The notes: generated by a model not told the origin, from the letters alone. A DNA stretch of 64,000 nt from Hydrocarboniphaga sp. (GCF_028291725.1 NZ_JAQGNT010000098.1:23479-87478), one strand, 5' to 3'; positions 42,377 through 51,592 are shown, counted from the first letter of the stretch. A program made the numbers and translations.

Positions 42377-43503
42377 AGAAATTGATCAAGCGGCCCGGGC
42401 GTGTCGCTCCCAAACCTGCAAGACGAGCGGCGATGCCTGCGCCTGAGGCCAAGGCGCCGGCAGTGATCGACGAAGCCGCCCTCCTTGGCGATCTGCGGAC
42501 GCTCGTCCAGGCGGCCCGCCAGCGGATTGCGACGGTGGCTTACTCCACCCAGACGCTGCTCTGCTGGCACCTGGGCAGGCGCCTCTCGAATGAGCATCTC
42601 CAAGGCGGCAGGGCTGCGTATGGAAAACAGATTCTCGTGACAGTGTCACGAGAATTGACTGCTGACTATGGCCGCGGATTCAGCTATGCCGAAATCGCCC
42701 GGATGATCCAGTTCGCGCAGTCGTTCCCCGATGAGACGATTGTCGTGACGCTGTCACAACAATTGAGTTGGTCGCATTTTCATGCGCTGCTCCCGATCAA
42801 AGACCCGCTCGCCCGAGACTTCTACGCCGAGATGTGCCGCATCGAGCGCTGGGACGTGCGCACGCTGAGGCAGAAGATCGGCGGCATGCTGTACCAGCGC
42901 ACCGCGCTGTCGAAGAAGCCGGAAACCGTCATCTCGGCCGAGATCGGCAAGCTTCGCGATGGGCAAATGAGCCCCGACACCGTGTTCCGCGATCCCTACT
43001 TGCTCGACTTGCTGGGGCTCAAGGGGGCCTACAGCGAGCGTGACCTCGAGAGCGCCATCCTGCGCGAGATCGAGGGCGTGCTGCTTGAGCTGGGCGCCGG
43101 GTTCAGCTTCGTCGCCCGGCAAAAACGCATGAGCGTCGGCAAGGACGATTTCTATCTCGACCTGTTGTTCTTCCACCGCCACTTGCGCCGGCTGATCGCC
43201 GTCGAACTAAAGCTGGAGTCATTCCAGCCTGCCCATGTCGGCCAGATGGAGTTGTACCTGCGCTGGCTGGACAAACACGAACGTGCGCCTGGCGAGGAAT
43301 CCCCGATCGGGCTCATCCTGTGCGCTTCCGCCGACGCCGAGCAGGTGGAGTTGCTGCAGCTCGATGCGAAGTCCATCCGAGTCAGCGAATACCTCACGGC
43401 CTTGCCGCCGCTGCCTCTGCTGCGCGCCCGGCTGCATCAGGCGATAGAACATGCCAGGGAACAGGCGGCGCGGCGCCTGCCCAACGCAGAGGATGACGAG
43501 TGA
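42373..43503 (+). CDS. PDDEXK nuclease-domain protein, DUF1016/YhcG family (copy 2)
   Basis: The protein has 376 residues, same domain plan as the gene at 40541 but only distantly similar. DUF1016 part: TLLCWHLGRRLSNEHL, YGRGFSYAEIARMIQFAQ. Nuclease part: DDFYLDLLFFHRHLRRLIAVELKLESFQPAHVGQ, in which DLLFFHR and ELK carry the acidic and lysine catalytic residues. The ATG overlaps the hsdM-tail copy C; the stop overlaps the next GTG. Confidence 0.88.
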   Translation: MKKLIKRPGRVAPKPARRAAMPAPEAKAPAVIDEAALLGDLRTLVQAARQRIATVAYSTQTLLCWHLGRRLSNEHLQGGRAAYGKQILVTVSRELTADYGRGFSYAEIARMIQFAQSFPDETIVVTLSQQLSWSHFHALLPIKDPLARDFYAEMCRIERWDVRTLRQKIGGMLYQRTALSKKPETVISAEIGKLRDGQMSPDTVFRDPYLLDLLGLKGAYSERDLESAILREIEGVLLELGAGFSFVARQKRMSVGKDDFYLDLLFFHRHLRRLIAVELKLESFQPAHVGQMELYLRWLDKHERAPGEESPIGLILCASADAEQVELLQLDAKSIRVSEYLTALPPLPLLRARLHQAIEHAREQAARRLPNAEDDE

Positions 43504-43808
43504 CCCCCGACGACAGCGAGCACCAGGCGGTCATGGCCCTCGTCCGGAGTGTGCGTGATCTTCAGCAACGGGCGGCGCAGCAATACCAGCCGGTGGTGGA
43601 CGGCATCCTGCGCACCGGCAGCCGCGATGCCAGGCACATCGAACGCACGCTGGATGGCCTGCTGGACTTCTGCGGCCACGAACCCGGGCTGGCGATGTAC
43701 AGGCAACTCTGCCGCCACTACTGGGCGATCGACCCGGCGGCCACCGCCGACTACATCCATGCCTACCGCGAACGCTGGGATGGCGATGAACAGGGCGGCC
43801 AGGAGTGA
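43500..43808 (+). CDS. Hypothetical 102-residue protein of the hsd locus
   Basis: Starts at a GTG overlapping the previous stop and ends on the GTG of hsdS (both GTGA). Predicted helical, charged, one HYWAIDPAATADYIHAYRE segment; no known motif. I do not recognise it. Tight coupling immediately before hsdS suggests it is translated and may affect the RM complex. Confidence 0.7.
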   Translation: MTPDDSEHQAVMALVRSVRDLQQRAAQQYQPVVDGILRTGSRDARHIERTLDGLLDFCGHEPGLAMYRQLCRHYWAIDPAATADYIHAYRERWDGDEQGGQE

Positions 43809-45160
43809 TTGACGGGCTCAAGCCGTATGCGGAGTACAGGGACTCGGGCCTGCCTTGGTTGGGGCGGGTGCCGGCCCACTGGCTCACGGCTCGCAATGGC
43901 AGCCTGTTCGGCCAACGCAGCCAGACAGGCTATGCCGAGTTGCCGATCCTGGAGGTCTCGTTGAAGACCGGTGTGCAGGTTCGCAGCTTCGGCCACGCGG
44001 GTCGAAAGCAGATCATGTCGGACCTGGGCAAGTACAAGCGGGCAGTTGAGGGCGACCTTGCCTACAACACGATGCGCATGTGGCAGGGCGCACTCGGCGT
44101 TTGTCCGGTTGATGGCCTCGTGAGCCCGGCCTACGTCGTGGCGCGACCCTACCCAGGTGTCGACGCCCGATACTTCGCCGCGTTGTTCCGGACCGGCAAC
44201 TACATGGCCGAGATCGATAGCGCGTCGCGCGGCATCGTGAAGGACCGCAACCGGCTGTACTGGGACCAGTTCAAACAGATGCAGTCACCTTGCCCGCCGG
44301 TGGCGGAGGAGGCGGCAATCGTGCGATTCCTGGACTGGGCGAACGGGCGGCTGGAGCGGGCGATTCGCGCCAAGCGCAAGGTGATTGCGCTGCTGAACGA
44401 GCAGAAGCAGGCCATCATCCACCGCGCCGTGACCCGCGGCCTCGATCCTGGCGCTCCCCGCAAACCCTCTGGCATCCCTTGGCTCGGGGATATTCCGCAG
44501 CATTGGGAGGTGTCGAGATTAAAGAACGAGTTCCGCTGCTTGAACACGCAACGTGTGCCGCTCAACTCAGTCGAACGTGGCGCTATGACGTCGAGGACCT
44601 ACGACTACTACGGCGCATCCGGTGTGATAGACAAGGTCGATGACTATCTCTTCGATGACGATCTGCTGCTCATCGCCGAAGACGGTGCCAACTTGGTTCT
44701 TCGAAACCTTCCGCTCGCAATTATTGCGAGAGGCAAGTTCTGGGTGAACAACCATGCCCATATCCTCAAGCCGAGGCGGGGGAGCATCGTCTATCTGGCG
44801 CATGTTTTAGAAACGCTGAACTACAAACCGTGGATATCAGGCGCAGCGCAGCCCAAGCTCACTCAAGACAGACTGATGTCGATTTCAATTGCAGTGGCCC
44901 CGTCCGACGAACAGGATGCGATCGTTCAAAAGACGTCGGAGCAAACTCGCCCGCTCGTGGCTGCCATCTCCCGCCTCGAACGCGAAATCGAACTCCTCCG
45001 CGAATACCGCACCCGCCTAGTCGCCGACGTCGTCACCGGCAAGCTGGACGTGCGTGAAGCTGCGGCGCGTCTGCCGGATGAAACAGCTCCGGATGTCGCG
45101 GAAGACGAGGCCGACATGGCGGAAGAACTCGGCAGTGAAACCGACGGCGCCGTGGCATGA
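43805..45160 (+). CDS. hsdS: Type I restriction-modification specificity subunit HsdS
   Basis: The protein has 451 residues with the two-fold HsdS plan: first target-recognition domain after SGLPWLGRVPAHW, a central conserved helix (IVRFLDWANGRLERAIRAKR, then LLNEQKQAIIHRAVTRGLD), second domain after SGIPWLGDIPQHW, and the distal helix (LEREIELLREYRTRLVADVV). The two domains read the two halves of a bipartite site. Starts at GTG; the stop overlaps the darT remnant's ATG. Confidence 0.93.
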   Translation: MIDGLKPYAEYRDSGLPWLGRVPAHWLTARNGSLFGQRSQTGYAELPILEVSLKTGVQVRSFGHAGRKQIMSDLGKYKRAVEGDLAYNTMRMWQGALGVCPVDGLVSPAYVVARPYPGVDARYFAALFRTGNYMAEIDSASRGIVKDRNRLYWDQFKQMQSPCPPVAEEAAIVRFLDWANGRLERAIRAKRKVIALLNEQKQAIIHRAVTRGLDPGAPRKPSGIPWLGDIPQHWEVSRLKNEFRCLNTQRVPLNSVERGAMTSRTYDYYGASGVIDKVDDYLFDDDLLLIAEDGANLVLRNLPLAIIARGKFWVNNHAHILKPRRGSIVYLAHVLETLNYKPWISGAAQPKLTQDRLMSISIAVAPSDEQDAIVQKTSEQTRPLVAAISRLEREIELLREYRTRLVADVVTGKLDVREAAARLPDETAPDVAEDEADMAEELGSETDGAVA

Positions 45161-45345
45161 CGGTACCGGCGCAGCCGAAGCGGTATCACATCGCCCATGT
45201 GAACCGGCTGCCATCGATCGTGGTCGATGGTCACCTGTTATGGTGTGATCGTGAGGTGCTGCTCCGTGCGATGCCGGGCACGATGACCGGTGTGCATACG
45301 ATCAAGCAGCGGCCGCTGAACGAACTGCAACTCAGCAGTCTCCCT
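45157..45345 (+). pseudogene. darT: darT remnant (DNA ADP-ribosyltransferase toxin, N-terminal fragment)
   Basis: About 62 codons match the start of DarT/DUF4433 proteins: KRYHIAHVNRLPSIVVDGHL, then GTMTGVHTIKQRPLNELQLS. The catalytic VPFYFCPRS-type segment and the whole C-terminus are missing. The frame then runs 25 codons into transposase-derived DNA to a stop at 45420. With darG intact at 47140, this was once a darTG toxin-antitoxin pair. Confidence 0.85.
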
Positions 45346-45739
45346 GCGTTGTTCGTGAGGGAACCCTGTGCCGATCCTGCGCAAGACCATTGCCCGCGAC
45401 ACTCACCTGAACAACGATGAAGCCGCTGTATACAAGGCCATCGGCAAGAAGTATTTCGACAAGCATTCCAGCGTTAACCACGGCGCTGGTGAGTATGTGC
45501 GCGTAACTGGCGCGACCGTTGCTACTACGAACACCGTGGAATCCAACTTCGCCATCCTGAAGCGCGGCCTTTACGGAAGGCTCCACCACGTTGGTGAGCA
45601 GCGCTTGCAGCGCTACGTGACCGAGTTCGATTTCCGCTGAAATCAGCGTAAAGTGAACGACACGGCGCGTGCTGACGCGCTACTCGGTCAGATCGGCGGC
45701 AAGAGGCTCATGTACCGGGACTCGTCCGAGTCGGCCTGA
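45346..45739 (+). pseudogene. IS1595-family transposase remnant
   Basis: The frame from about 45368 encodes HLNNDEAAVYKAIGKKYFDK, GEYVRVTGATVATTNTVESN, FAILKRGLYGRLHHVGEQRL, QRYVTEFDFR, the C-terminal half of an ISXO2/IS1595 DDE transposase. A TGA at 45638-45640 stands where a Tyr codon is expected (FDFRYNQR in relatives); the same frame continues as NQRKVNDTARADALLGQIGG to a TGA at 45737. The N-terminal half and clear terminal repeats are absent. It marks the break in darT. Confidence 0.82.
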
Positions 45740-45767
45740 GAAAACCACGCGGCAGGAGCGACTAGAC

Positions 45768-46574
45768 ATGACTGCTGAAAGAATCACCCTAGTCGTCGAT
45801 GGACTGGAAAAAGACAATGGCGATGTACGCCTTGAGGTCTTTGTCGAAGAACTCCAAAAGCTCCAAGCCGCACTGGCTCGGGCCGACAAAACTAGTTCTG
45901 GCGGGAAAAGGCGCAGCTATTTCGCTGTGGTCGGCCTCTCACATTCCAGCCCGGCCACAGTTGAATTAGAAGCCCGCTATACAAATGGCGTTCCCTACGC
46001 TCTTAGAGGCCAGGCTTTCTCGCACTTCTTCGGCTTAATTGATTCTGTAGAAAACGGCGTCATCCCGGACGATGTTGACTATGGGTTACTCGAAGATTTG
46101 AGGGCGCTGTCTGCGCCCGTGGGAACGAAGTTGCGTGCAGCGACGCTCAAGATCGATTCCCGAATCTTTTCCCTAACCGAGAAGATCGCGAAGAAAATTG
46201 ACGAGCATATGGCCGATCAGGAGCATTGCTTTTCTACAGTTGAGGGCACGCTAGAAAAGATCAACATCCACGCTGAAGCCAACGCTTTTACGATTTATCC
46301 AGACGTAGGCGCAAAGCGTATCGCATGTCACTTCCCGCCATCTTTAGTCGATAAGGCTATCTCGGCCGTAAGCAGACGGATCGCCGTGACTGGCCTTTGT
46401 GCGTATCGAAAGTTTGCGGATTTTCCACATCATATTAATGTGGATGATATTGAGATATATCACTCCGAAGACCAGCTTGCGAATTTCGACGACATACTCG
46501 GCTTGGCTCCTGGTTTAACTGTCGGAACAACATCAGAAGCCCTGATAAGGGAAATCCGCAATGGCTGGGAATAA
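45768..46574 (+). CDS. Hypothetical protein paired with a PIN-domain protein
   Basis: The protein has 268 residues and no family that I recognise. It begins ERITLVVDGLEKDNGDVRLE, is predicted alpha/beta, and has no membrane or DNA-binding motif that I can see. Base composition is clearly more AT-rich than neighbouring hsd and dar genes, with codons such as TTA and ATA rarely used elsewhere in the window. The last 14 bp overlap the PIN gene. Possible roles: antitoxin, substrate sensor or scaffold for the PIN nuclease. Confidence 0.8.
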   Translation: MTAERITLVVDGLEKDNGDVRLEVFVEELQKLQAALARADKTSSGGKRRSYFAVVGLSHSSPATVELEARYTNGVPYALRGQAFSHFFGLIDSVENGVIPDDVDYGLLEDLRALSAPVGTKLRAATLKIDSRIFSLTEKIAKKIDEHMADQEHCFSTVEGTLEKINIHAEANAFTIYPDVGAKRIACHFPPSLVDKAISAVSRRIAVTGLCAYRKFADFPHHINVDDIEIYHSEDQLANFDDILGLAPGLTVGTTSEALIREIRNGWE

Positions 46575-47091
46575 GGTCGTCTACTATTGGGACACGTGCC
46601 TATTCATCGCATGGCTAGCCAGCGAGACGAGGAAGCCTGGTGAGATGGAGGCCGTTAGCGATTGCATAGCAAGGTTCAAAAGACGCGATATTTCGCTTAT
46701 GACTTCTGTGCTGACAAGCACGGAAATCAGCGTCAATAAAATCCCCGCAGGTGCTGAAAATATCCTGCATGAAATCATGCAAAGGCCGAACTTCACGCGT
46801 ATATCGGTTGATTTCCGTGTAGCTAATCTCGCCCGCGATCTTCGGAATTACTATCTGTTGCGGCCGGAGTGGAATCAAAAAACCATATCCGTTCCCGACT
46901 CGATCCATTTAGCTACATCGATTTTATATCGGGCCACCGAGTTTCATACCTTTGATGAAAGGGATAATAACAAGCACAACTGGCTAGGGTTGCTACAACT
47001 GAACGGCGATGTTGGAGGGCACAAGATGACAATCTGCAAACCATCCGTTGACGATCAGATGAAGTTAGCAGGGCCTGGATTTGGATCATGA
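46561..47091 (+). CDS. PIN-domain protein (VapC-like putative ribonuclease)
   Basis: The protein has 176 residues. PIN features are Asp11 in YYWDTCLFIAWL, an acidic residue in TSTEISVNKI, and the later acidic pair in VPDSIHLATSILY and HTFDERDNNKHN. PIN proteins are Mg-dependent ribonucleases, often toxins. It is longer than ordinary VapC (about 130 residues) and the partner is far larger than a VapB antitoxin. AT-rich like its partner. Confidence 0.82.
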   Translation: MAGNKVVYYWDTCLFIAWLASETRKPGEMEAVSDCIARFKRRDISLMTSVLTSTEISVNKIPAGAENILHEIMQRPNFTRISVDFRVANLARDLRNYYLLRPEWNQKTISVPDSIHLATSILYRATEFHTFDERDNNKHNWLGLLQLNGDVGGHKMTICKPSVDDQMKLAGPGFGS

Positions 47092-47139
47092 TCAGCGCAC
47101 AATAAAAAAGCCGCCCTACTGATTCTCAAGGATTCGACC

Positions 47140-48213
47140 ATGATCGAATACACAACGGGGGACATTCTGCGCTGCGGGGCGGATGCGCTGGTCAACACCG
47201 TCAACTGCGTGGGCGTGATGGGCCGCGGCATCGCCTTGCAGTTCAAGAACGAGTTCCCCGCCAACTTCAAGGCCTACGCGGCCGCCTGCAAGCACGGTGA
47301 GGTACAGCCGGGCCGCATGTTCGTGTTCGAGACCGGCCAGCTCACTGCGCCGCGCTACGTCATTAACTTCCCGACCAAGCGCCACTGGCGCGGCAAGAGC
47401 CGGATGGAGGACATCGACTCTGGGCTGGTATCGCTCGTCGAAGCGATCCGCGCGCGCGGCATCCGGTCGATCGCCATTCCGCCGCTTGGCAGCGGCCTCG
47501 GCGGGCTGGATTGGGCGCAGGTGCGTCCGCGCATTGAGGCGGCGCTGCGCGGGCTTGATGATGTGCGTGTGATGGTTTTCGAGTCCGGCGGTGCAGCAGC
47601 CTCCGACACGATGAAGCACCAACGCGAGGTGCCCAAGATGACTCCGGGGCGGGCCGCATTGGTGGAGCTGCTGAACCGCTACCTTCGCGGGCTGCTGGAC
47701 CCTTTCGTGACGCTGCTGGAAGCGCACAAGCTGATGTACTTCATGCAGGAGGCGGGGCAGCCTTTGCGCCTGCGCTACAAGCAGGCGCCCTACGGCCCGT
47801 ATGCCGAGAACCTGCGGCATGTGCTGCGCGAGATCGAAGGCCATCTGATCTCGGGGTACGCCGATGGTGGCGACGCCCCCGACAAGCAATTGCAACTGGT
47901 GCCCGGTGCCGCGGAGGAGGCCGGGGCCTTTCTCGCAGCCGACGCCGATACGCGCGCGCGCTTCGAGCGCGTGGCTGAACTGGTGGAGGGCTTTGAGACT
48001 CCGTTCGGGCTGGAGTTGCTGGCAACAGTCCATTGGGTGATGACGCGGCAGGGCGCCGTCAGCCTGGATGACGTCGTGCGGCATACCTATGCCTGGAACG
48101 AGCGCAAGCGGCAGTTCACGCCGCGCCAGATCGGTATTGCGCTTGAGTGCCTGACAAACAAAGGGTGGGTGAGCGGCAGCGCCCAGGCGGGCATGGGCCG
48201 AGCGTTTGCTTGA
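47140..48213 (+). CDS. darG: DarG antitoxin (macrodomain DNA ADP-ribosylglycohydrolase)
   Basis: The protein has 357 residues. The N-terminal macrodomain is complete (YTTGDILRCGADALVNTVNC, VMGRGIALQFK, IPPLGSGLGGLDW); it removes ADP-ribose from thymidine in DNA. The C-terminal half (VELLNRYLRGLLDPFVTLLE onward) is the domain that binds and blocks DarT. Nothing in the gene looks broken even though its toxin partner is. Lies between the PIN pair and hsdR. Confidence 0.93.
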   Translation: MIEYTTGDILRCGADALVNTVNCVGVMGRGIALQFKNEFPANFKAYAAACKHGEVQPGRMFVFETGQLTAPRYVINFPTKRHWRGKSRMEDIDSGLVSLVEAIRARGIRSIAIPPLGSGLGGLDWAQVRPRIEAALRGLDDVRVMVFESGGAAASDTMKHQREVPKMTPGRAALVELLNRYLRGLLDPFVTLLEAHKLMYFMQEAGQPLRLRYKQAPYGPYAENLRHVLREIEGHLISGYADGGDAPDKQLQLVPGAAEEAGAFLAADADTRARFERVAELVEGFETPFGLELLATVHWVMTRQGAVSLDDVVRHTYAWNERKRQFTPRQIGIALECLTNKGWVSGSAQAGMGRAFA

Positions 48214-48346
48214 TGGTTGCTTGATGGGTTGTTGACGGAATCGGTCGAACGGGGTGCGAACAGCATGCTTTCTATCATCAGATCAATATGTTGCGAAGGC
48301 TCCATTTAGTTGATGGTTAGTTGATTGAGCCTGGCGGAGAGAGCGT

Positions 48347-51300
48347 TTGAGTACCGACACCACCGAGAAAGGCCTCGAAACCCTGATCATGCGGCACATG
48401 ACGGGCACCGATGGCCTGTCCGTGCCCGCGGGCCAAGCGGCGGAGCGTGCGCCCGAGTACGGTGGCGGCGGCTATCTGGCCGGCAGCCCCAAGGACTATG
48501 ACCGGGTGCAGGCGCTGGATGTGGCGCAGTTGTTCGCATTTCTGGTGGTTACCCAGCCAGAGGCCTTCAAGAAACTGGAAATGGCCGAGCCGGGCAACCC
48601 CAAGGACATCAACCGGCTCAAGTTCCTGACGCGGCTGTCGTCGGAGATCGGCAAGCGCGGTGTCATCGATGTGCTGCGCAAGGGTTTGGCGCATGGGCAG
48701 CTGAGCTTTGCTCTGTTCTACGGTACGCCATCCCCCGGCAATGCGAAGGCGGCCGTGCTGCACGCGCAGAACCGCTTCTCCATGACACGCCAGTTTGCGT
48801 ATAGCAACAACGAAACCCGTCGAGCGCTGGATCTGGGGCTGTTCATCAACGGCCTGCCTGTCGCCACATTCGAATTGAAGAACAGCCTCACCAAGCAGAC
48901 GGTCGAAGACGCCGTTGAGCAGTTCCGGCGAGACCGCGACCCGCGCGAGCGGCTGTTCGAATTCGGCCGCTGCGCGGTGCACTTCGCCGTCGATGATGGC
49001 GAAGTGCGCATGTGTACGCAGCTCAAGGGCAAGGCTTCGTGGTTCCTGCCGTTCAACAGGGGGTATCACGACGGCGCCGGCAATCCGCCGAACCCGAAGG
49101 GCTTGAAAACCGACTACCTCTGGAAGCAAGTTCTCACGCGCGTGGGGCTTACGGACATTCTTGAGAACTACGCGCAGATCGTTGAGGAGAAGGATCCGAA
49201 GACCGGCCGCAAGAAACGTGTCCAGGTCTGGCCGCGATATCACCAGCTCGGCGTGGTGCGCAAGGCACTGGCCGATGCGCGCGAGCATGGCGCGGGGCAG
49301 CGATATCTGATCCAGCACTCGGCGGGCAGCGGCAAGTCCAACTCGATCGCCTGGCTGGCTCATCAGCTGATCGGCTTGCGCCTGGATGGCGCCGAGGTGT
49401 TCGACTCGGTGATCGTAGTGACGGACCGCCGCATCCTCGATGATCAGATTCAGAAGACGATCAAGGGCTTCATGCAGGTCGGCGCGACCGTGGGCCACGC
49501 AGAGCGCTCGGGCGATTTGCGCCGGTTCATCCAGGAAGGCAAGAAGATCATCGTCTCCACGGTGCAGAAGTTCCCGTTCATCCTCGACGAGATCGCACTC
49601 GACGCCGGCAAGCGCTTCGCGATCATCATCGATGAGGCGCACTCCAGCCAGGGCGGCAAGACATCCGCGGCCATGAGCGCGGCGCTCGCAGGGTCGGCGG
49701 CAGATGAAGGCGAGGAGAAAGACCCCGAAGACGCGATCAATGCGGCGCTGGAAGCGCGGATGGCGGCGCGCAAGATGCTCACCAACGCCAGTTACTTCGC
49801 GTTCACAGCCACGCCGAAGAACAAGACGCTGGAGATGTTCGGCGAAGCACTGCCGCCGGATGCCGATGGCAAGGTGAAGCATCGCCCGTTCCACAGTTAC
49901 ACGATGAAGCAGGCCGTCGAGGAGGGTTTCATTCTCGATGTGCTCAAGGCGTACACGCCGGTCGACAGCTACTACAAGCTGGTCAAGAAGACCGAGGACG
50001 ACCCAGAGTTCGATACCAAGAAGGCCAAGAAAAAACTGCGCCGGTACGTGGAGAGTCACGACCACGCGATCCGGCTCAAGGCCGAGATCATGGTGGATCA
50101 CTTTCACGAGCAGGTTCTGGCCGCGGGGAAGATCGGCGGGCAGGCGCGCGCCATGGTGGTGACCAGCGGCATCGAGCGCGCGATCCAGTATTACCAGGCG
50201 TTCAAGGCCTACCTGGCGGAGCGCAAGAGCCCGTATCAGGCCATCGTGGCGTTCTCCGGCGAGCACGAGTTCGGCGGCGCAAAAGTCACCGAGGCCTCGC
50301 TCAACGGTTTCCCGAGCAATGACATTGCCGAGCAGATCCAGAACGATCCGTATCGCTTCCTGATCTGCGCCGACAAGTTCCAGACCGGCTACGACGAGCC
50401 GCTGCTGCATACGATGTACGTCGACAAGGCGCTGTCAGGGATCAAGGCCGTGCAGACGCTCTCGCGCCTGAATCGCGCGCATCCGCAGAAGCACGACTGC
50501 TTCGTGCTGGACTTCCAGAACAACAGCGAGGGCATCACTTTCGCGTTCCAGGACTACTACCGGGCGACCCTGCTTGCCGACGAGACCGACCCGAACAAAC
50601 TGCACGATCTGAAGACCGCGCTCGACGAGGCGCAGGTGTATTCGCCGGACCAGGTGCAGAAGTTCGTGGCTTTGTTCATTGGCGGGGTGGAGCGCGACCA
50701 GCTAGACCCGATCCTTGATGCCTGCGTGGCGGTGTACGTGGCGAACCTGGACGAGGACCAGCAGGTCGAGTTCAAGGGCAAGGCCAAGGTGTTCTGCCGC
50801 ACCTACGGCTTCCTGTCGTCGGTCATCCCTTACAGCAATGTCGCTTGGGAGAAGCTCTCGATCCTGTTGAATCTGCTCCTGCCCAAGTTGCCGGCGCCGA
50901 AAGAAGAGGACCTTGCGAAAGGCATCCTCGAAGCCATCGACATGGACAGCTACCGGGTCGAGAAAAAAGCGGCGTTGAAGATTGCGCTGGCTGACGCCGA
51001 AGCCGAGATCGAGCCGGTTCCGACCGATGCCGGTGGCCGCAGCGGCGACCCCGAGCTGGATCGCCTGAGCAATATCCTGAACACCTTCAATGAGCAGTTC
51101 GCCACCCTGTTCAACGACACCGATCGCGTGGCTCAGCGCATCCGCGACGACATCGCGCCAAAAGTTGCCGCCGATGCCGCGTACCAGAACGCGAGGGAGA
51201 ACACCCCGCACACGGCACGCATGGCGCACGACCTCGCGCTGGGCAAGGTCATGCAGATCCTGTTGAAGGACGACACGCAGGTCTACAAACAATTTGTGGA

Positions 51301-51361
51301 GAACGAATCGTTTAAGCGTTTCGTCGGCGATATGGTCTATGCAATGACGAGTTCCCCGTAA
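48347..51361 (+). CDS. hsdR: Type I restriction enzyme endonuclease/translocase subunit HsdR
   Basis: The protein has 1004 residues with a TTG start, as in hsdM. N-terminal nuclease domain with ALDLGLFINGLPVATFELKN (PD-ELK type), then SF2 translocase motifs: Walker A QHSAGSGKSNS, VVTDRRILDDQ, DEAH in IIIDEAHSSQGG, FTATPKNKTLEMFG, DKFQTGYDEPLLHTMYVDK. It pumps DNA and cuts at a distance when the HsdS site is unmethylated. Separated from hsdS by 3.2 kb of inserted material. Appears intact, so the RM system could be active. Confidence 0.95.
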   Translation: MSTDTTEKGLETLIMRHMTGTDGLSVPAGQAAERAPEYGGGGYLAGSPKDYDRVQALDVAQLFAFLVVTQPEAFKKLEMAEPGNPKDINRLKFLTRLSSEIGKRGVIDVLRKGLAHGQLSFALFYGTPSPGNAKAAVLHAQNRFSMTRQFAYSNNETRRALDLGLFINGLPVATFELKNSLTKQTVEDAVEQFRRDRDPRERLFEFGRCAVHFAVDDGEVRMCTQLKGKASWFLPFNRGYHDGAGNPPNPKGLKTDYLWKQVLTRVGLTDILENYAQIVEEKDPKTGRKKRVQVWPRYHQLGVVRKALADAREHGAGQRYLIQHSAGSGKSNSIAWLAHQLIGLRLDGAEVFDSVIVVTDRRILDDQIQKTIKGFMQVGATVGHAERSGDLRRFIQEGKKIIVSTVQKFPFILDEIALDAGKRFAIIIDEAHSSQGGKTSAAMSAALAGSAADEGEEKDPEDAINAALEARMAARKMLTNASYFAFTATPKNKTLEMFGEALPPDADGKVKHRPFHSYTMKQAVEEGFILDVLKAYTPVDSYYKLVKKTEDDPEFDTKKAKKKLRRYVESHDHAIRLKAEIMVDHFHEQVLAAGKIGGQARAMVVTSGIERAIQYYQAFKAYLAERKSPYQAIVAFSGEHEFGGAKVTEASLNGFPSNDIAEQIQNDPYRFLICADKFQTGYDEPLLHTMYVDKALSGIKAVQTLSRLNRAHPQKHDCFVLDFQNNSEGITFAFQDYYRATLLADETDPNKLHDLKTALDEAQVYSPDQVQKFVALFIGGVERDQLDPILDACVAVYVANLDEDQQVEFKGKAKVFCRTYGFLSSVIPYSNVAWEKLSILLNLLLPKLPAPKEEDLAKGILEAIDMDSYRVEKKAALKIALADAEAEIEPVPTDAGGRSGDPELDRLSNILNTFNEQFATLFNDTDRVAQRIRDDIAPKVAADAAYQNARENTPHTARMAHDLALGKVMQILLKDDTQVYKQFVENESFKRFVGDMVYAMTSSP

Positions 51362-51466
51362 TTCTGCGCAAGCAAGAACAATTGTTTTTTTCAGCTAGTT
51401 GCGTTTGCCTGTGGAGAACTGCCGAACCCGACCGCGCGATTACGCACGCCGTAGGGCTTGTAGCTT

Positions 51467-51530
51467 GTAGGGCGGGTCGAGACCCGCCGCTTTGTGGCCG
51501 TTGAAAACGGCGGGTCACGACCCGCCCTAC
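51467..51530. repeat. GTAGGGCGGGTC palindromic repeat
   Basis: GTAGGGCGGGTCGAGACCCG and the complement ending GACCCGCCCTAC enclose an inner GCCGTTGAAAACGGC hairpin. Only copy of this family in the window. Lies in the 231-bp gap between hsdR and the ligase gene; the rest of that gap shows nothing recognisable. Confidence 0.85.
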
Positions 51531-51592
51531 GGTTCTACAACTCCCCCATTTGTGCGAAGCGCGTGTGCCGGACAACAGGAAGAATCGCCGCC

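Noticed and set aside
45157..45420. Functional DarT
   Set aside because: Only the N-terminal fifth or so is present and the catalytic region is gone.
48214..48346. TTGATGG-type short direct repeats before hsdR
   Set aside because: They are short and irregular with no clear unit; nothing else recognisable in this 133-bp gap.
48317..50410. 697-codon frame opposite hsdR
   Set aside because: Antisense to an unmistakable HsdR; no domain, start context or neighbour supports it. The same applies to long antisense frames opposite the biotin carboxylase (24070-25683), the carboxyltransferase (26073-27767) and the DUF1302 gene (53720-55231).
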